In this document: piece after piece, positions 1 to 11,200 of the stretch | How positions within the stretch are numbered: the stretch's first letter is position 1 | How the letters are laid out: each line of letters begins with the position of its first letter | Program-made: the position numbers and the translations under genes | Notes under the pieces: model-generated | What the model was told of the DNA's origin: nothing | The model's input: the letters and a program-made list of their open reading frames with translations, nothing else | Databases searched by the model: none | Source of the DNA: Candidatus Competibacteraceae bacterium | GTDB lineage: Bacteria; Pseudomonadota; Gammaproteobacteria; Competibacterales; Competibacteraceae | DNA: 21,572 nucleotides | Assembly (NCBI GenBank): GCA_020445005.1 | Contig: JAGRHM010000390.1 | Location: 1 to 21,572, forward strand | Reading direction: 5' to 3'

Positions 1-2109
1 TTGCACCGGCGCATCGGCGCGCACCTCGCCAATATCGGTTTCCGGGGCCAGGATTTCAGCCCGCATCACCCGATGATCTTCAACGGCTACAAACAGATCG
101 CCCTCCTTCAGATAATTTCCGGTCATGAACTCTGGGCGCGGCGTGACCACGCGCCCTGCGACTGGCGTTCGCAGGTAGGTTCTTTTTCGTTGCTCCTCAA
201 GATAGGTTTGTTGGGCGCGCAATTGTTCAAGTTCAGCCTCTTTCGCCGCGACTTCCAGGGGCAAGGGCGGGCTTTTGATCAAACTTAAATTCGCCTCGGC
301 GACCGTGACCGCCGCCTGATCCACCTCGGCGGTCTTGACAGCCTCTTCGTATTCCAGCGCCTTCACCACACCCTGTTGGTGAACCGGTTCGAGCAATTCC
401 CGAACCTTGCGACTGTGCCTAGCGCGAACCTGAGCCGCGGCCAACTGTTGCCGGGCATACTCAATAGCTTCAGCTTTGGGGCCATGCTGAAGCAGTCCCA
501 GTTCCGCCTGCTGGCGTTTGATTGCAGCGGCAGTCACGGCAAGATCTTGATCCTGTTGCCAAGCGCTGAGTTCAGCCAGCGCCTGCTCCGGGGTTACCCA
601 CTCATTTTCCCGGACCTGAACCTGCGTGACGATGCCGGATGTGACCGCATGAATCTCGGCGCGGGCGGTGGGAAACAGAGTCACCTCGCCGGTGACATCG
701 TAGGAATAGGGCAGGAACGACGCTCCGGCCAGCAGCGCCAGCACGATCAGCCACAGCCGATAATGGCGTTGCGGATCGTCTTCAATAGGTTTCATTGCCG
801 CCAGGCTGGCTTTGCTCCGGGCTGGCTGTCTCCCTACCGATTGATCTGAGTTGACCGCGCGCAGCGTGGTCTGCGCCTCCACCCGCGCTTGGGCTCGCGC
901 TTCGATCCGCTGGCGCTTTTGGGTCCGTCGATAGAGCCACCAGCGCATCACCATCGCCACCAGAATCAAAAATAGCACGACACCGATGCCTTGATATTGG
1001 CTTTCCAGATAAACAGCCTTTGCCAGCATCACCACGCATAGCAGCAGCAGAACATAGGAGACGCTGGCGACGATGTATCCGACAAGGGCATACTTTTCCA
1101 GGGGCGCCAACCCCGCCGGTGGGCGACGACCGCGCAGGTACAGTCCCAGGACCTGAAATGCTCGATCCCGCAACCTGGGTAGTCCCAAGTGCACAGCCAG
1201 CCAAACATAGCCATCGCCCCACCAGAGTGGATTGGCGATAAATAGAAACGCCCCTAATCCCAGATGGCCTAGAAGAAAGGCGTAGGAACTCAGCGTAACA
1301 CCGCTTTGATAGGTCAGCCGCCAGATCAGGATGCCGCTGACAAATAGCGTCAGCTTACTTAGCATCGCTGCTCTAGCCGCAGCCAGACGCTGCTGAGGCG
1401 GACGGGTGGCCGCCCGAATCGATTTGCCAACAAAGAAATGAGGGACGACGCCAAATTCCAATCGCAGTCCAAATTGTTCTACTAATCCACCCACATAGGC
1501 GACAGCCACACCCTGGGCGATTCGAGTGAACAGGTTACTGATGAATAACCCCAGCGTGAACTTGAACAGCAGATGCGAACCCGGATCGGCAAAGATTTCC
1601 AGCGCACGCTGGTACTGTGGCTGGTTGTATAATATCACCAACAACGCCAGGGGTATCCCAGGCGCCAACAACCAGGTTACATAGCGCAACCACCCGATGT
1701 GACGCGCCAGCCAGGCAAACGCCCGGTTAGGATTGAAGAATACCCAGCGATAGGACTCATGCTCTTGCTTGCCGTCATCGGCAGCCGCTGGCGTTATATC
1801 CTCCATAGCCGGCGACATGGGTTCGAGCAGTCCCAATGTAGCCATATCCTGATAAAACTGATGGAGTTGGTCAGCCGTGATCGCCAGATCAAACCGTTGC
1901 GCGAAATCGACCTGAATGACTTTAGGGTCAGCGGTGCGACTCAGCGCCTGACAGAGAAAGACCTCTTCCTCGCCTAACTCGAAGCGTTCGCCGCTGACCG
2001 GATTGCGTACCTGATAACGTCCGGCAGTTGCCGTGGACTCAAACTGCAAGTCCGGTCGCAACCGCCAGAGAATAGAGTCGTTTTGTCCGGCGCTTTCCGC
2101 CACACTCAC
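1..2109 (-). CDS. HlyD-type adaptor fused to degenerate M50-like membrane domain (3' end off the window)
   Basis: An open frame runs without a stop from GTG 2109 to base 1 (703 codons seen). Residues about 1-100 look like a small PqqD-like winged-helix region. About 120-430 form a hydrophobic region with roughly six membrane segments, followed by a further TM near 449-467 and a periplasmic HlyD/membrane-fusion part with a biotinyl-lipoyl-like half (DVTGEVTLFP), a long Gln/Ala/Glu-rich coiled-coil hairpin (about 520-640) and the second lipoyl half (TYLRTPVAGRVV). The membrane part resembles M50 peptidases fused to HlyD: NPLWWGDGY around Asp299 matches the second M50 motif (NPxxxxDGY). Where HExxH is expected, RIAQG (196-200) appears, so protease activity is unlikely. 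Start: GTG overlaps the upstream stop as GTGA. GTG 2103 is an alternative. As last visible gene of the operon, it probably serves export of the product or of an envelope component; the partner transporter would lie left of the window. Confidence 0.85.
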   Translation of the reverse strand, partial: MSVAESAGQNDSILWRLRPDLQFESTATAGRYQVRNPVSGERFELGEEEVFLCQALSRTADPKVIQVDFAQRFDLAITADQLHQFYQDMATLGLLEPMSPAMEDITPAAADDGKQEHESYRWVFFNPNRAFAWLARHIGWLRYVTWLLAPGIPLALLVILYNQPQYQRALEIFADPGSHLLFKFTLGLFISNLFTRIAQGVAVAYVGGLVEQFGLRLEFGVVPHFFVGKSIRAATRPPQQRLAAARAAMLSKLTLFVSGILIWRLTYQSGVTLSSYAFLLGHLGLGAFLFIANPLWWGDGYVWLAVHLGLPRLRDRAFQVLGLYLRGRRPPAGLAPLEKYALVGYIVASVSYVLLLLCVVMLAKAVYLESQYQGIGVVLFLILVAMVMRWWLYRRTQKRQRIEARAQARVEAQTTLRAVNSDQSVGRQPARSKASLAAMKPIEDDPQRHYRLWLIVLALLAGASFLPYSYDVTGEVTLFPTARAEIHAVTSGIVTQVQVRENEWVTPEQALAELSAWQQDQDLAVTAAAIKRQQAELGLLQHGPKAEAIEYARQQLAAAQVRARHSRKVRELLEPVHQQGVVKALEYEEAVKTAEVDQAAVTVAEANLSLIKSPPLPLEVAAKEAELEQLRAQQTYLEEQRKRTYLRTPVAGRVVTPRPEFMTGNYLKEGDLFVAVEDHRVMRAEILAPETDIGEVRADAPVQ

Positions 2110-5100
2110 CGCCTACGCCCGCGATCCAGCCAGGCGCTCATGACCCGTTCCTGCTGACGCAGAAATTCCTGCATGAGAGCAAAGTGTTCGGTCAGCGCAG
2201 CCGATCCCCCCCCTTGACGCAAGGGTAGGGTAGATTTTGGCAACGATGGAGCGGGTTTGGGGTGAATCCCTCCCGGCCCTTCTTTTTCAAAGGGGGGAGG
2301 TTTTTCATCATATTCAAAGGGCGGGGATATTTTCCTATTCTCAAAAAGCCATTGCCGCAATGGCTCCATCATCGATTCCGAGGGCTGAATCATCGGAATT
2401 GCGGTCGACAGGTAGGGCGCTGGCTCGACCACCGGTTGCGGCGTTCCGCCATAGAGAGGGTTCAAATCGACCGGAACGCCTTGGGCGAATAACTGGCCGA
2501 GCAGATGGCGCAACTGCTGATCAGCGCCGCGCCGGCGATCATCGCAGGATGCGGCAACATGCGGTCGGTTGCGGAGAATGTCGCGTACAAAAGCGGTCAA
2601 GTGACTTTCCGGCCCAGCTTCGATGAACACCCGCACGCCATCCCGATACAAGTTCTCGATGCTCTCGCGGAAGCGCACCGGGCGTATGTACTGGGCCGCG
2701 GCGGTATCGCGAATCGCTTCGGATTCGGTAGGAAACGGTTCCATCGTCACGCAGGAATACAGAACCCGGTCAGTTGGCGCAAAGTCCACATCCGCGAACA
2801 GGGTCCGAAACGCCTCCGCCATCGGCGCCATCAAGGGCGTGTGATAACCCCGATCGAGCACCAACTCCGTGCAGAATCCGCCTCGCTGTTTCAACGCGGC
2901 GTGAGCGGCGGCAATCGCCTCGGCGGGACCAAACAGAATGAACTGGTTGGAGCAATTATCCATGGTCAGATGCAGCCGTGCATCAGCCGTGAGGACATCC
3001 CGCGCCTCTTCCAGCGCCAGCGCGCCGACCGACAATAATTTGCCATCGGGAATCGCGCCCGCCGATTCCAGTTCCCGATAGAGCGCATTCATGCGCCGAA
3101 TACACGCTCCCACTCCGGCCTGATCCAACCGAATGACGCCCGAGGCGACCAAGGCGGCATTCTCTCCCGTGCTGTGCCCAAGCAACACTTCGGCGCGAAT
3201 GCCCAAGGTGGTCAACAGCGCAAATAATGCCTGATCGGCGGCGAATACCGATTCCGAGCCCAGTTCCATGCCTTGTAACTGCGCTTGCAGCCATTGCCGA
3301 TCCGCGGCGTTCAATCCGGTCGGCGGCGGAAAGATTGCCTGACTCGGCGCAAAATCCCGCTCGCCGGGGTATAGCCCGTCGAGAAAATCGAACCAGCGCC
3401 GCGCTTCGGGAAATTCCACCGCCAAATCCCGCAACATATCAGGGTACTGGGAATTTTCCCCAGGGAACAACAACGCCACGCGCCCCTCTGCCGGGCGCGC
3501 GCTGAAATAAACGCCATCGCGGGTTTGCAGGCGATCCCGCGCTGGATCAGCCAGTTTATTCAGCACTCCCGCCAGGCGGTTCTCCAAGGCGTGGTGATCC
3601 CCGGCCACCACCGCCAGCCGCTGTTCCCCCTGGCTGCACTGACGCCAGAGCTCAGCAGCCAGGGCGCGCAAGTCCATTTCAGGAATGCTTTGCAACCGCT
3701 CCCGCACCTGTTCAACCTGTTGCAGCAATGCAGGCCGATCCGGTTGGGCGAATAGGAACAGCTCGTTGCTGCTCTTCCAGCGCCGTCCCAGGAACGCCGA
3801 CAGCGGTTCAGCGCCTTGACCGGGCGCTTCTTCGAGAATGGCGTGGGTATTAATGCCGCCGAAGCCAAAGGCGTTCACTCCGGCGCGACGCGGCGTCGGG
3901 CCGCCGTGAATCCACGGACGGGTTTCCGTGTTCAGGTACAGGCGACTGTTGCCAGAGGTCAGATCGGCGCGAACTTGGTCATCGCACAGGGTCGGTGGCA
4001 GTACCCGGTGATAGAGCGCCAGCGCGGTTTTAATCAGCGACGCCGCGCCCGCCGCCGGGATGCAATGGCCGATCATCGACTTGACCGACCCCAGGGCGAC
4101 ATCGGGCAAGCGTCCGCGACGTTCGCCCAATACCTGCTGTAATGCCTGAATTTCCGTCTCATCGCCCAGCGGAATGCCGGTGCCATGGGCTTCAATCAAC
4201 CCCACGCTGGCCGGATCGAGTTCCGCCTGTCGCCAGGCGCGACGCATCGCCAATACTTCGCCTTCCAGACGCGGGGCCATCAGTCCTTTAGCGCGACCGT
4301 CGGAAGATTGGCCAATGGCTTTCAGAACGGCATAGATGCGGTCGCCGGCCCGTAAAGCATCATCCAATCGCTTCAACACCAGGACGCCGCCGCCTTCACC
4401 CAGCAATGTGCCATCGGCCCCGGCGGCGAAGGGACGGATGCGGGACTTTCGCGATAAAGCGCCCAGTTCGCAGAACACCATGTGCACCAGCGGCGGGGTT
4501 GAAGTATTCACGCCGCCGGCTAGCATCAAATCGGCGCGTCCCAGCCGCAATTCCTGTATGGCGTGTTCCACTGCGATTAGGGATGAGGCGCAAGCAGCGT
4601 CGATAATGTAGTTCGGCCCCATGAGATTCAACCGGTTGGCGATGCGCCCGGTCATCATGTTCGGCACCAGACCGGGAATGCTGTCGGCGTCCATCGGCAG
4701 CAGTGCGCTTTTCAACTGCTTTCTAAGTTCCCGTCGACGTTCATCGTTCATCTCCGGCAGGGCCGCCGCCAGCAGATCCAGCATCTGGTCGACGATCATG
4801 CCATGCTGGACGCCGTTGACGCTGGCTCGGTTGGGATGGATGCCATGCCCTAGAATGATGCCGGTCGCTTCCGGGCGATAATCATTCTCGTTGATATGCG
4901 CATCCTGCAGCGCGGATTTGGCTAAATCCAACGCATGAAACTGATCCGGTTCACCGCTGGCCACCGAGACCGGCATGATGCCGAAAGCGCGGGCGTTGAA
5001 CCGCGACAGTTCCCTGAGAAAGCCGCCGCGCCGGGTATAAATTTTGGCCCGTTCCAGATAACCACCGCGTGAGTCGTCTTCATGTGCTGTGTCGGCAACC

Positions 5101-5258
5101 GGCTCATAAAAGCGGTTGGCGTTCCAGTCAGGCAAGGGTTCGTCAATGGCGTCACGCTTGCCGAGGATATTCGCCCAATAGGCCGCCAGGTTTTCCGCTT
5201 GAGGAAACAAGCCGGCCATACCGACGATGGCGATATCACCATTTTGCGTGGCGCTCAT
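2106..5258 (-). CDS. Type I KS-AT protein (PUFA-synthase/PKS-like), no ACP
   Basis: A 1050-residue protein with a ketosynthase at about 8-480 and an acyltransferase at about 593-900. The KS keeps Cys223 (DAACASS), His358 (EAHGTG) and His398 (SMIGH), so it should condense chains rather than act as a Cys-less chain-length factor. The AT has GHSTGE with nucleophile Ser696 and GYHTP with His806, but its first motif reads PGENSQY instead of PGQGSQY. Linker 976-1018 is encoded by inserted dispersed repeats. The C-terminus (about 1023-1046, FALMQEFLRQQERVM) resembles the helix that comes before the ACP in the neighbouring synthase, yet no ACP follows. The frame stays open back to 5339; ATG 5258 is chosen because it overlaps the upstream stop as ATGA and has GAGAGGAA five bases ahead. 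KS features (GLVPNMMTGRIANRLNLMGP) resemble Pfa/Hgl enzymes. It probably works with the ACP of the large synthase. Confidence 0.93.
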   Translation of the reverse strand: MSATQNGDIAIVGMAGLFPQAENLAAYWANILGKRDAIDEPLPDWNANRFYEPVADTAHEDDSRGGYLERAKIYTRRGGFLRELSRFNARAFGIMPVSVASGEPDQFHALDLAKSALQDAHINENDYRPEATGIILGHGIHPNRASVNGVQHGMIVDQMLDLLAAALPEMNDERRRELRKQLKSALLPMDADSIPGLVPNMMTGRIANRLNLMGPNYIIDAACASSLIAVEHAIQELRLGRADLMLAGGVNTSTPPLVHMVFCELGALSRKSRIRPFAAGADGTLLGEGGGVLVLKRLDDALRAGDRIYAVLKAIGQSSDGRAKGLMAPRLEGEVLAMRRAWRQAELDPASVGLIEAHGTGIPLGDETEIQALQQVLGERRGRLPDVALGSVKSMIGHCIPAAGAASLIKTALALYHRVLPPTLCDDQVRADLTSGNSRLYLNTETRPWIHGGPTPRRAGVNAFGFGGINTHAILEEAPGQGAEPLSAFLGRRWKSSNELFLFAQPDRPALLQQVEQVRERLQSIPEMDLRALAAELWRQCSQGEQRLAVVAGDHHALENRLAGVLNKLADPARDRLQTRDGVYFSARPAEGRVALLFPGENSQYPDMLRDLAVEFPEARRWFDFLDGLYPGERDFAPSQAIFPPPTGLNAADRQWLQAQLQGMELGSESVFAADQALFALLTTLGIRAEVLLGHSTGENAALVASGVIRLDQAGVGACIRRMNALYRELESAGAIPDGKLLSVGALALEEARDVLTADARLHLTMDNCSNQFILFGPAEAIAAAHAALKQRGGFCTELVLDRGYHTPLMAPMAEAFRTLFADVDFAPTDRVLYSCVTMEPFPTESEAIRDTAAAQYIRPVRFRESIENLYRDGVRVFIEAGPESHLTAFVRDILRNRPHVAASCDDRRRGADQQLRHLLGQLFAQGVPVDLNPLYGGTPQPVVEPAPYLSTAIPMIQPSESMMEPLRQWLFENRKISPPFEYDEKPPPFEKEGPGGIHPKPAPSLPKSTLPLRQGGGSAALTEHFALMQEFLRQQERVMSAWLDRGRRR
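2202..2239 (-). repeat. C/G-rich dispersed repeat inside the KS-AT linker
   Basis: Forward strand: a run of C, then TTGACGCAAGGGTAGGGT. On the coding strand it gives STLPLRQGGGSA in frame. It resembles the 8551-8590 segment (C-run, then TGCGCAAGGGGG). Confidence 0.5.
2263..2332 (-). repeat. C/G-rich dispersed repeat (PPFEKEGPGGI type), with partial second copy
   Basis: On the coding strand CCCCCCTTTGAAAAAGAAGG leads into GGGCCGGGAGGGATTC, encoding PPPFEKEGPGGI; just upstream, GCCCTTTGAATA repeats the first half (SPPFEY). Both are in frame in the C-terminal linker of the KS-AT protein. Confidence 0.65.
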
Positions 5259-8200
5259 GTCAGTTCCTCTCCCTCTTGACGGCGAACGCCGCCGGCCCAG
5301 CCGCCACCCAACCGATTCAGCGCTGAACTGGCAGTACATTCAAATTGCCGCAGCACACAGAGTACGGCATCTTGTTCATCAACGATCCAGGCTGCGCCTC
5401 GGGTCACGGGGTCATCCCGTTCTGAATGAATGCGAATTCGCGCCTTGACCAAGTCAATTGACGCTGAGGAGTTGAAACGCTGAATAAGGCCCACGCGGTT
5501 GGGCAGCGTGGCGCTGCCGCGCAAGGTGCGCGACCAGATCAGCACGGCCTGAAAGATCGCGTCAATCCATCCTGGATCAAACCGCCATGCGCCATTCTCG
5601 GTGAATGGGCAAAATTGCTCAGTCCGGCTGGGCGTTAATCGCAAGTCAATGCCCTGATGATTGATCGCTTCGATGGTTGCAATCGTTTGCAATAGGGGGC
5701 CATGGAACAACCAGCGACGATAAGCCTCTTCTACGGTGATTGTCGCTGGCGAAGCCTGCAAAGGGTTCGGAGGCAATTCTTGTGGCCTGGACAGCGCCGG
5801 CTGATTTTTCCCGATGACCACCGTAGCGCGGTAAGCAGGACGTTCACTTTGATCACTCGCGTCGAGCGTGACTGCGAACTGTTGCTGCTCTGGAACAGAG
5901 GCAGTTTGTTCGTGAGCTTGAATCTTTATCGCCAAATCATCCTGCGTGAGTCGCAATCCCTGTAGCAATTGCACATCTTCTAGTTCAAGGATCGGTAATT
6001 TCGGTCGATGGACGGTCACTGCTTCCGCCATATATTCCATCGCCACCGCGAACGGCAACACCGGGACGCCATCCAGCCGGTGGTGATCCAGATACGGATC
6101 GCTAATTAAATCCACGGTTTTTTCGAACCGCCAGGTCGTGGAATCACTCTCAGTGAGACGCGCGCCATGCAGCAGAGCGTGGGGGCCTTGAGCAATAACA
6201 GACGCATCAGCTTCGCCAGGCAAGGCGCTCAGCCGTGCTTCTGCATATTCCCAGGGATAATCACCGGCGACCAGTTCAGCCTCATCCGTTGGCCCATAGA
6301 GCAATTCGTTCAGCAGAAAACGTCGACCCGCCGCTGCATTAACCAAATGGACGCCGCGCGCCTCGAACTGTCGCCGCACTTCGGGCGTCACCATACCGAT
6401 CCCGTGCGTCGTCTGATCCCAGGGGCTCCAGTGGATCGCTGCCACTTTCACGGATTCACCCCAGCGGGTGCGCAGACTCCATGCTAGCCGAGTCACAATT
6501 TCATTGGCTGTCGCATAGTCGGCTTGCCCGCGATTGCCGAAACGCCCGGCGACCGAGGTAAAAAAAGCGATGAATTTCAGCGTCTCCGGGCGTAGGTACT
6601 TCGCCAGCAGAAAAGCGCTGTCCACTTTGGTATCAATTACCCGATCAATACTTTCGCGGGATTTATCCAGGAACCAGGCGTCTTCGATGACTCCTGCGCC
6701 GTGTATGACCGCGTCGATGCGACCATAGCGCTGGTATAACGCACCCAGCAGCGTCGCCACTTCAGTTTCATTCCGAACATCCACCACCCGGTAATCCACC
6801 CGTGCGCCCAGCGCCGCGAAGTCCGCCAGATTGGCGCGCATCTCCCGGTCGTGTAGCAGAGACTGAATGTCTCGCTCGACTTCGGCGGGTTTCACCGCGC
6901 GCCCCTCGGCGCTGGCTTGCGCCAGCAGATGGCGGCGTAACGCAGCGGCATCCGGCAGATGGCGGATCACGGCGTCTTCGGCAGCGGGCAGCGGCGTTCG
7001 TCCCAGCAGGATTAGGGTTGGACGGAAGCGCACCAGTTCCCGCAACGTTTCCGCCGTGATACCGCGCGCTCCGCCGGTCGCCAACACGACCCAATCCTCG
7101 TTTGGTTGACGCCGGGGAGTGGGCAACGGCGATAGCGAAGCCGGCACGGTACGGAAAATCGTGCGCACTCCGCCAGGATAACCAACTTCCCGACGCCCGC
7201 CCGGCAACGCCAGTTCCTGAAGCACCAGCGCTGCCAATCGTTCAGGATCACCGTCTGGGTCCACGTCCAGCGCTTTGCCGATGAAAGTAGGCGCGGCGGG
7301 GCCAGGATTCCATTCCAGATTCAAGGTCTTCACCAGACCGGTTAACCCTGCGCCACCAGGGAAAATGTTCTGTACAGCATCGGGCGAACCATTGCGTCCA
7401 AATTCACCACCCAGACCACTGACCGTCAGCAACTGCCCCCCATTACGCAACTCGGTCCCGACCTGTTGCAACAAAGCGAACAGGCTCTTCACTTCGCGGG
7501 TCACTTGTTCGCGCCACGCAGTCAACGGCGTATCGATCGCAAGCGGCGGCTGACCCAGGGGCAGCAGGTGAATGACGGCCCGGATGGTCAAACTCCGCCA
7601 TTGCGCCTGCAGCCAATGGCGCAGCCGCTCAGCGTCCCCCAACAGTTCCTCGGGAATCAGTAGGGGCTGTACGTCGGCCTGGCGCAATTTCCCGCTCAAG
7701 GCATCGGCAACACCCCGTTCATCGGGGGTAATCAAATATAAACCCGGCTCCAAGGGCAAGGGGGGATAAGTCAGCGGTTCCACGTGCGCCTTAACGATAA
7801 ACCGGGACAGCGGGGCGCACAAAAGACCTGCCATCCCGGTTAATTCAAAAGGGCGAGCATTCTCCTCCAGCGTCTTTTCTTCCCGAGTCGGCGTCACGGA
7901 TGTCTCCGTCGCCAAGCGGGCGGCAACCGCATGCAGAATCTGTTGGAAGGTCGGCAGCGTAGCGATCTCTTCCATGTGCGGCTGAAGTTTCTGCGAAACG
8001 GACTCCGGCAGCGATCGACGGAACAGACCGAGAATTTCCACCCGTTTGATCGAATCGATGCCCAGGTCCGCTTCGATATCCTGCTCCAGCCCCAGCATCT
8101 CCGGCGGGTAACCGGTGCGCTCGCTAACAATGGCCAGCAAGCGATTTTTGAGGTCAGGAAGTTCCTCTTCTGATTGCACCGGGGTGGGCGGCGTAATGAT

Positions 8201-11200
8201 AACCGGCGGTGGTGACGGCACATTAACCGTGGGTTGTGAAATTCCTTCTTTACCCGCCTTTGACACAGGAGGAGAGGGGGGGATGTTGAGCGCAGGTGAC
8301 GCAAGAGAGGAGGGAGGGATTTTGGGGACCGGCAGCGGTGGTTGCAGCGGTGCAGTTTCAATGCCGCCTTCCTCACGGTTGGCGGCAAAGTAAGCCAGCA
8401 TTACCCGTTCCTGTAAGTGCAGAAACTGGCGCATGGTTTCCTGATAACCGGCCAGCGCCTGGTCAACCGCCCACGTTGCAGTAGCGCTGGTCGCCGGCGG
8501 CCAGCCGGAAGGTTGATCACTCATGAGATGATTCTCCGTCGATGAGATCGCTTCCCCCCTATCGCAACCTTCCTCTGCGCAAGGGGGCAGCATCTGTTTG
8601 GCCCCCCCCTTTGGAAAAGAGGGATTAGGGGGAATTTGGGACAAGAGGGCAGCTGGTGCAGTTAATGGCGGCCTGACGCCCAGCGCATGGGATTCTCCTT
8701 GCCGCCGGATGCCGGTTCCACTCAGCCGCCAAACATAGGACGGCAATGGCGCGGGTTTGGATCGTTCCAACACTGCATCCAGTGGCGATTGATCGGCGAC
8801 CCGACCCGCAAACAGCGCAGCCAGATCGAGATGGACGTTATGGGTGAGCAATGCTGCCAGCGCCTGCAATAGTCCATTCAGACCGCCGCCGTGATCATCG
8901 ACCGCTACCGCTAGATGCGGCTGGCCGTGCAGAATTTGTTGGGTCAGCCGGGTTAGCACATTACGCGGGCCGACTTCTAGGAACAGTCGCGCGCCGGCGG
9001 CGTACATGGCCTCAATTTCGCCGGTGAAATTGACCGGTTCCGCCAAATGCGCCGCCAGTCGATCACGAATCGCCGCCGGTTCCTGCGGATAGGGGTCGGC
9101 GGTGGAATTGCCATAGACCGTCAACGTCGGTGACGCCAACGGTAAATCGGCCATAAACTCCGCCAGTCGCGCCCGGGCCGGTTCGACCATCGGGGAATGA
9201 AATGCAGCGGCGACTGGTAGGGGTGCAGCGCTAATGCCATGTGTCGATAACGCCTGATGCGCCTTTTCAATCGCGGCGGTCGAACCGGACAGCGCCAGTT
9301 GCCGGGGTGCGTTGTAATTAGCTAGGGTGATGCCTTCGACGCCGCGCAACGCCGTTTTCACGGATTCCACATCCGCGCGCGCGGCCAGCATAGTCCCCAG
9401 TTCGCTTCCAGCGGCAGCATCGATAATAAACCTGCCGCGTGCTTCGGACAGACGGAGTAACGTCTCCAGATCGAGAACGCCCGCCGCGTGCAACGCTACA
9501 TATTCACCATAACTGTGGCCCGCCGCCAAATCCGTTTGCAGATTCAAAGCTTGCAACCAGGCCCACAGTCCGGCCTCCACCGCGCCCAGCGCTGGCTGGG
9601 CAATATGGGTGCGGGTCAACCGGCGCCGTGCTGCTTGATCGGTTTCGGGGATAAAGCGGCGAGGCGGGTAAATGAAGGCGCTCAATTTCGCGTCAAACAC
9701 GCCGGTCAGGACTGCATCCGCCTGTTCCAAAGTCGCCGCCAGTTGCGGCAATGCGACCGCCAACTCGCGGAGCATGTCAGGATACTGGCTGCCTTGCCCT
9801 GGAAACAGCACTGCAAGGCGGGGAGTTTGTCCGTCAGCTAGCCAGGAATGAGGCAAGTAAATACCGTTGGCATGACTCTCCTGCCCCTTTGCAGGGGAAG
9901 GGTTGGAGGAGAGGGGGAGTTTGCGCAGCAACGCTAGCGCGCTTGCTATGCGTTGCGCCAACTCCGCCAACGAATCCGCAACAATGGCCAGCGTCAATCC
10001 TTGTTTTGGCAACGCCCGCGCCAGCGCCGCCGCCAAGTCCGCCAGACGCGGTTGCGCGCCCGCTTGCAGAAGAACGACTTGCAACCGCTCCAATTCAGCG
10101 ATCAATCCGGCGGAGTTCGTCGCCCGCCACACAAACAGTTCGATGGGCCAGTCAGGTACAGAAGGTTCAGAGGCTCGCCCTTCGCCATATTCCTCCAGTG
10201 TGGCGTGGAAATTAGCGCCGCCAAAGCCAAAGGCGCTGACGCTGGCCCGACGAGGATGGTCCTGTTCACGCAGCCAGGGACGCGCTTCAGGATTGATAAA
10301 CAATGGATGGGCGGGATCGCACAGCGGCGGTAGCGGACGATCCACGCCGCGATGTGGTGGCAATACCCGGTAATGCAACGCCAGCGCCGCCTTGATCAGC
10401 CCGGCTACGCCTGCGGTCGCCTTGGTATGGCCGATCAGCGTCTTGGCGGAACCGATCGCGCCGCTGGCCGGGTATGCGCTGCTTTCATCCAGCAGCGTCG
10501 TCACCGTCTCCAGTTCCGCCCGATCGCCGGCTACGGTGCCGGTGCCATGCGCTTCCCACAACCCAACGGTTGCTGGTGAGTAGCCGGCTTCCTGATAGGC
10601 TCGGCGCAAGGCCCGCAATTGCCCGGCGGGTCGGGGCGCAGTCAAGCCCTTGGCGCGACCGTCGCTGGAACCGGCGATGCCTTTAATCACCGCGTAAATC
10701 CGGTCGCCATCCCGTTCAGCATCCGCCAACCGCTTCAACACCACCGCCGCAACACCTTCGGCAATGGCAATGCCATCCGCCTGCTCATCGAAGGTGCGGG
10801 GTCGGCCTTGAGGCGACAGGGCCTGGGTCTTGGAGAAACAGAGATACATGAACGGTGACTGCATGGTATCGGCGCCGCCAGCGATCGCCAAGTCGCTGTG
10901 ACCCAGTCGCAATTCGTTGACCGCCTGGTAAACCGCCGCCAGCGATGAGGCGCAGGCCGCGTCCACCGCGCAGTTGACGCCGCCGAAGTCGAAACGGTTG
11001 CTGACCCGGCCTGCCGCCACGTTGGGCAGCAGTCCGGCAAAGGAATCTTCGGTCCATTCCGGCAGCCTGGCCAGCGTATCCTCGTCCGCGCGCCCGGTCA
11101 TGCGCGGCAAATCGGCGCGCGTGGCGTAGGCGAGTCCCAGTTCGCCCATGCCGCCACTGGTTCCCAACACCACCGCGATGCGTTCACGATCCGTTTGCGG

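Noticed and set aside
782..1222. 146-codon minus-strand open frame
   Set aside because: It overlaps, in another frame, the HlyD/M50-like gene, which reads through without a stop and has clear membrane and adaptor features.
2106..5258. KS-AT protein as an inactive chain-length factor
   Set aside because: The KS retains the Cys and both His residues.
5259..5339. 27-codon N-terminal extension of the KS-AT protein
   Set aside because: It lies within the end of the synthase gene, has no ribosome site and is unlike KS N-termini. ATG 5258 has both a Shine-Dalgarno and an ATGA overlap.
7894..8388. 164-codon minus-strand open frame over the synthase ACP
   Set aside because: It is a shifted frame of the ACP/linker coding sequence, with Arg/Pro-rich shadow composition.
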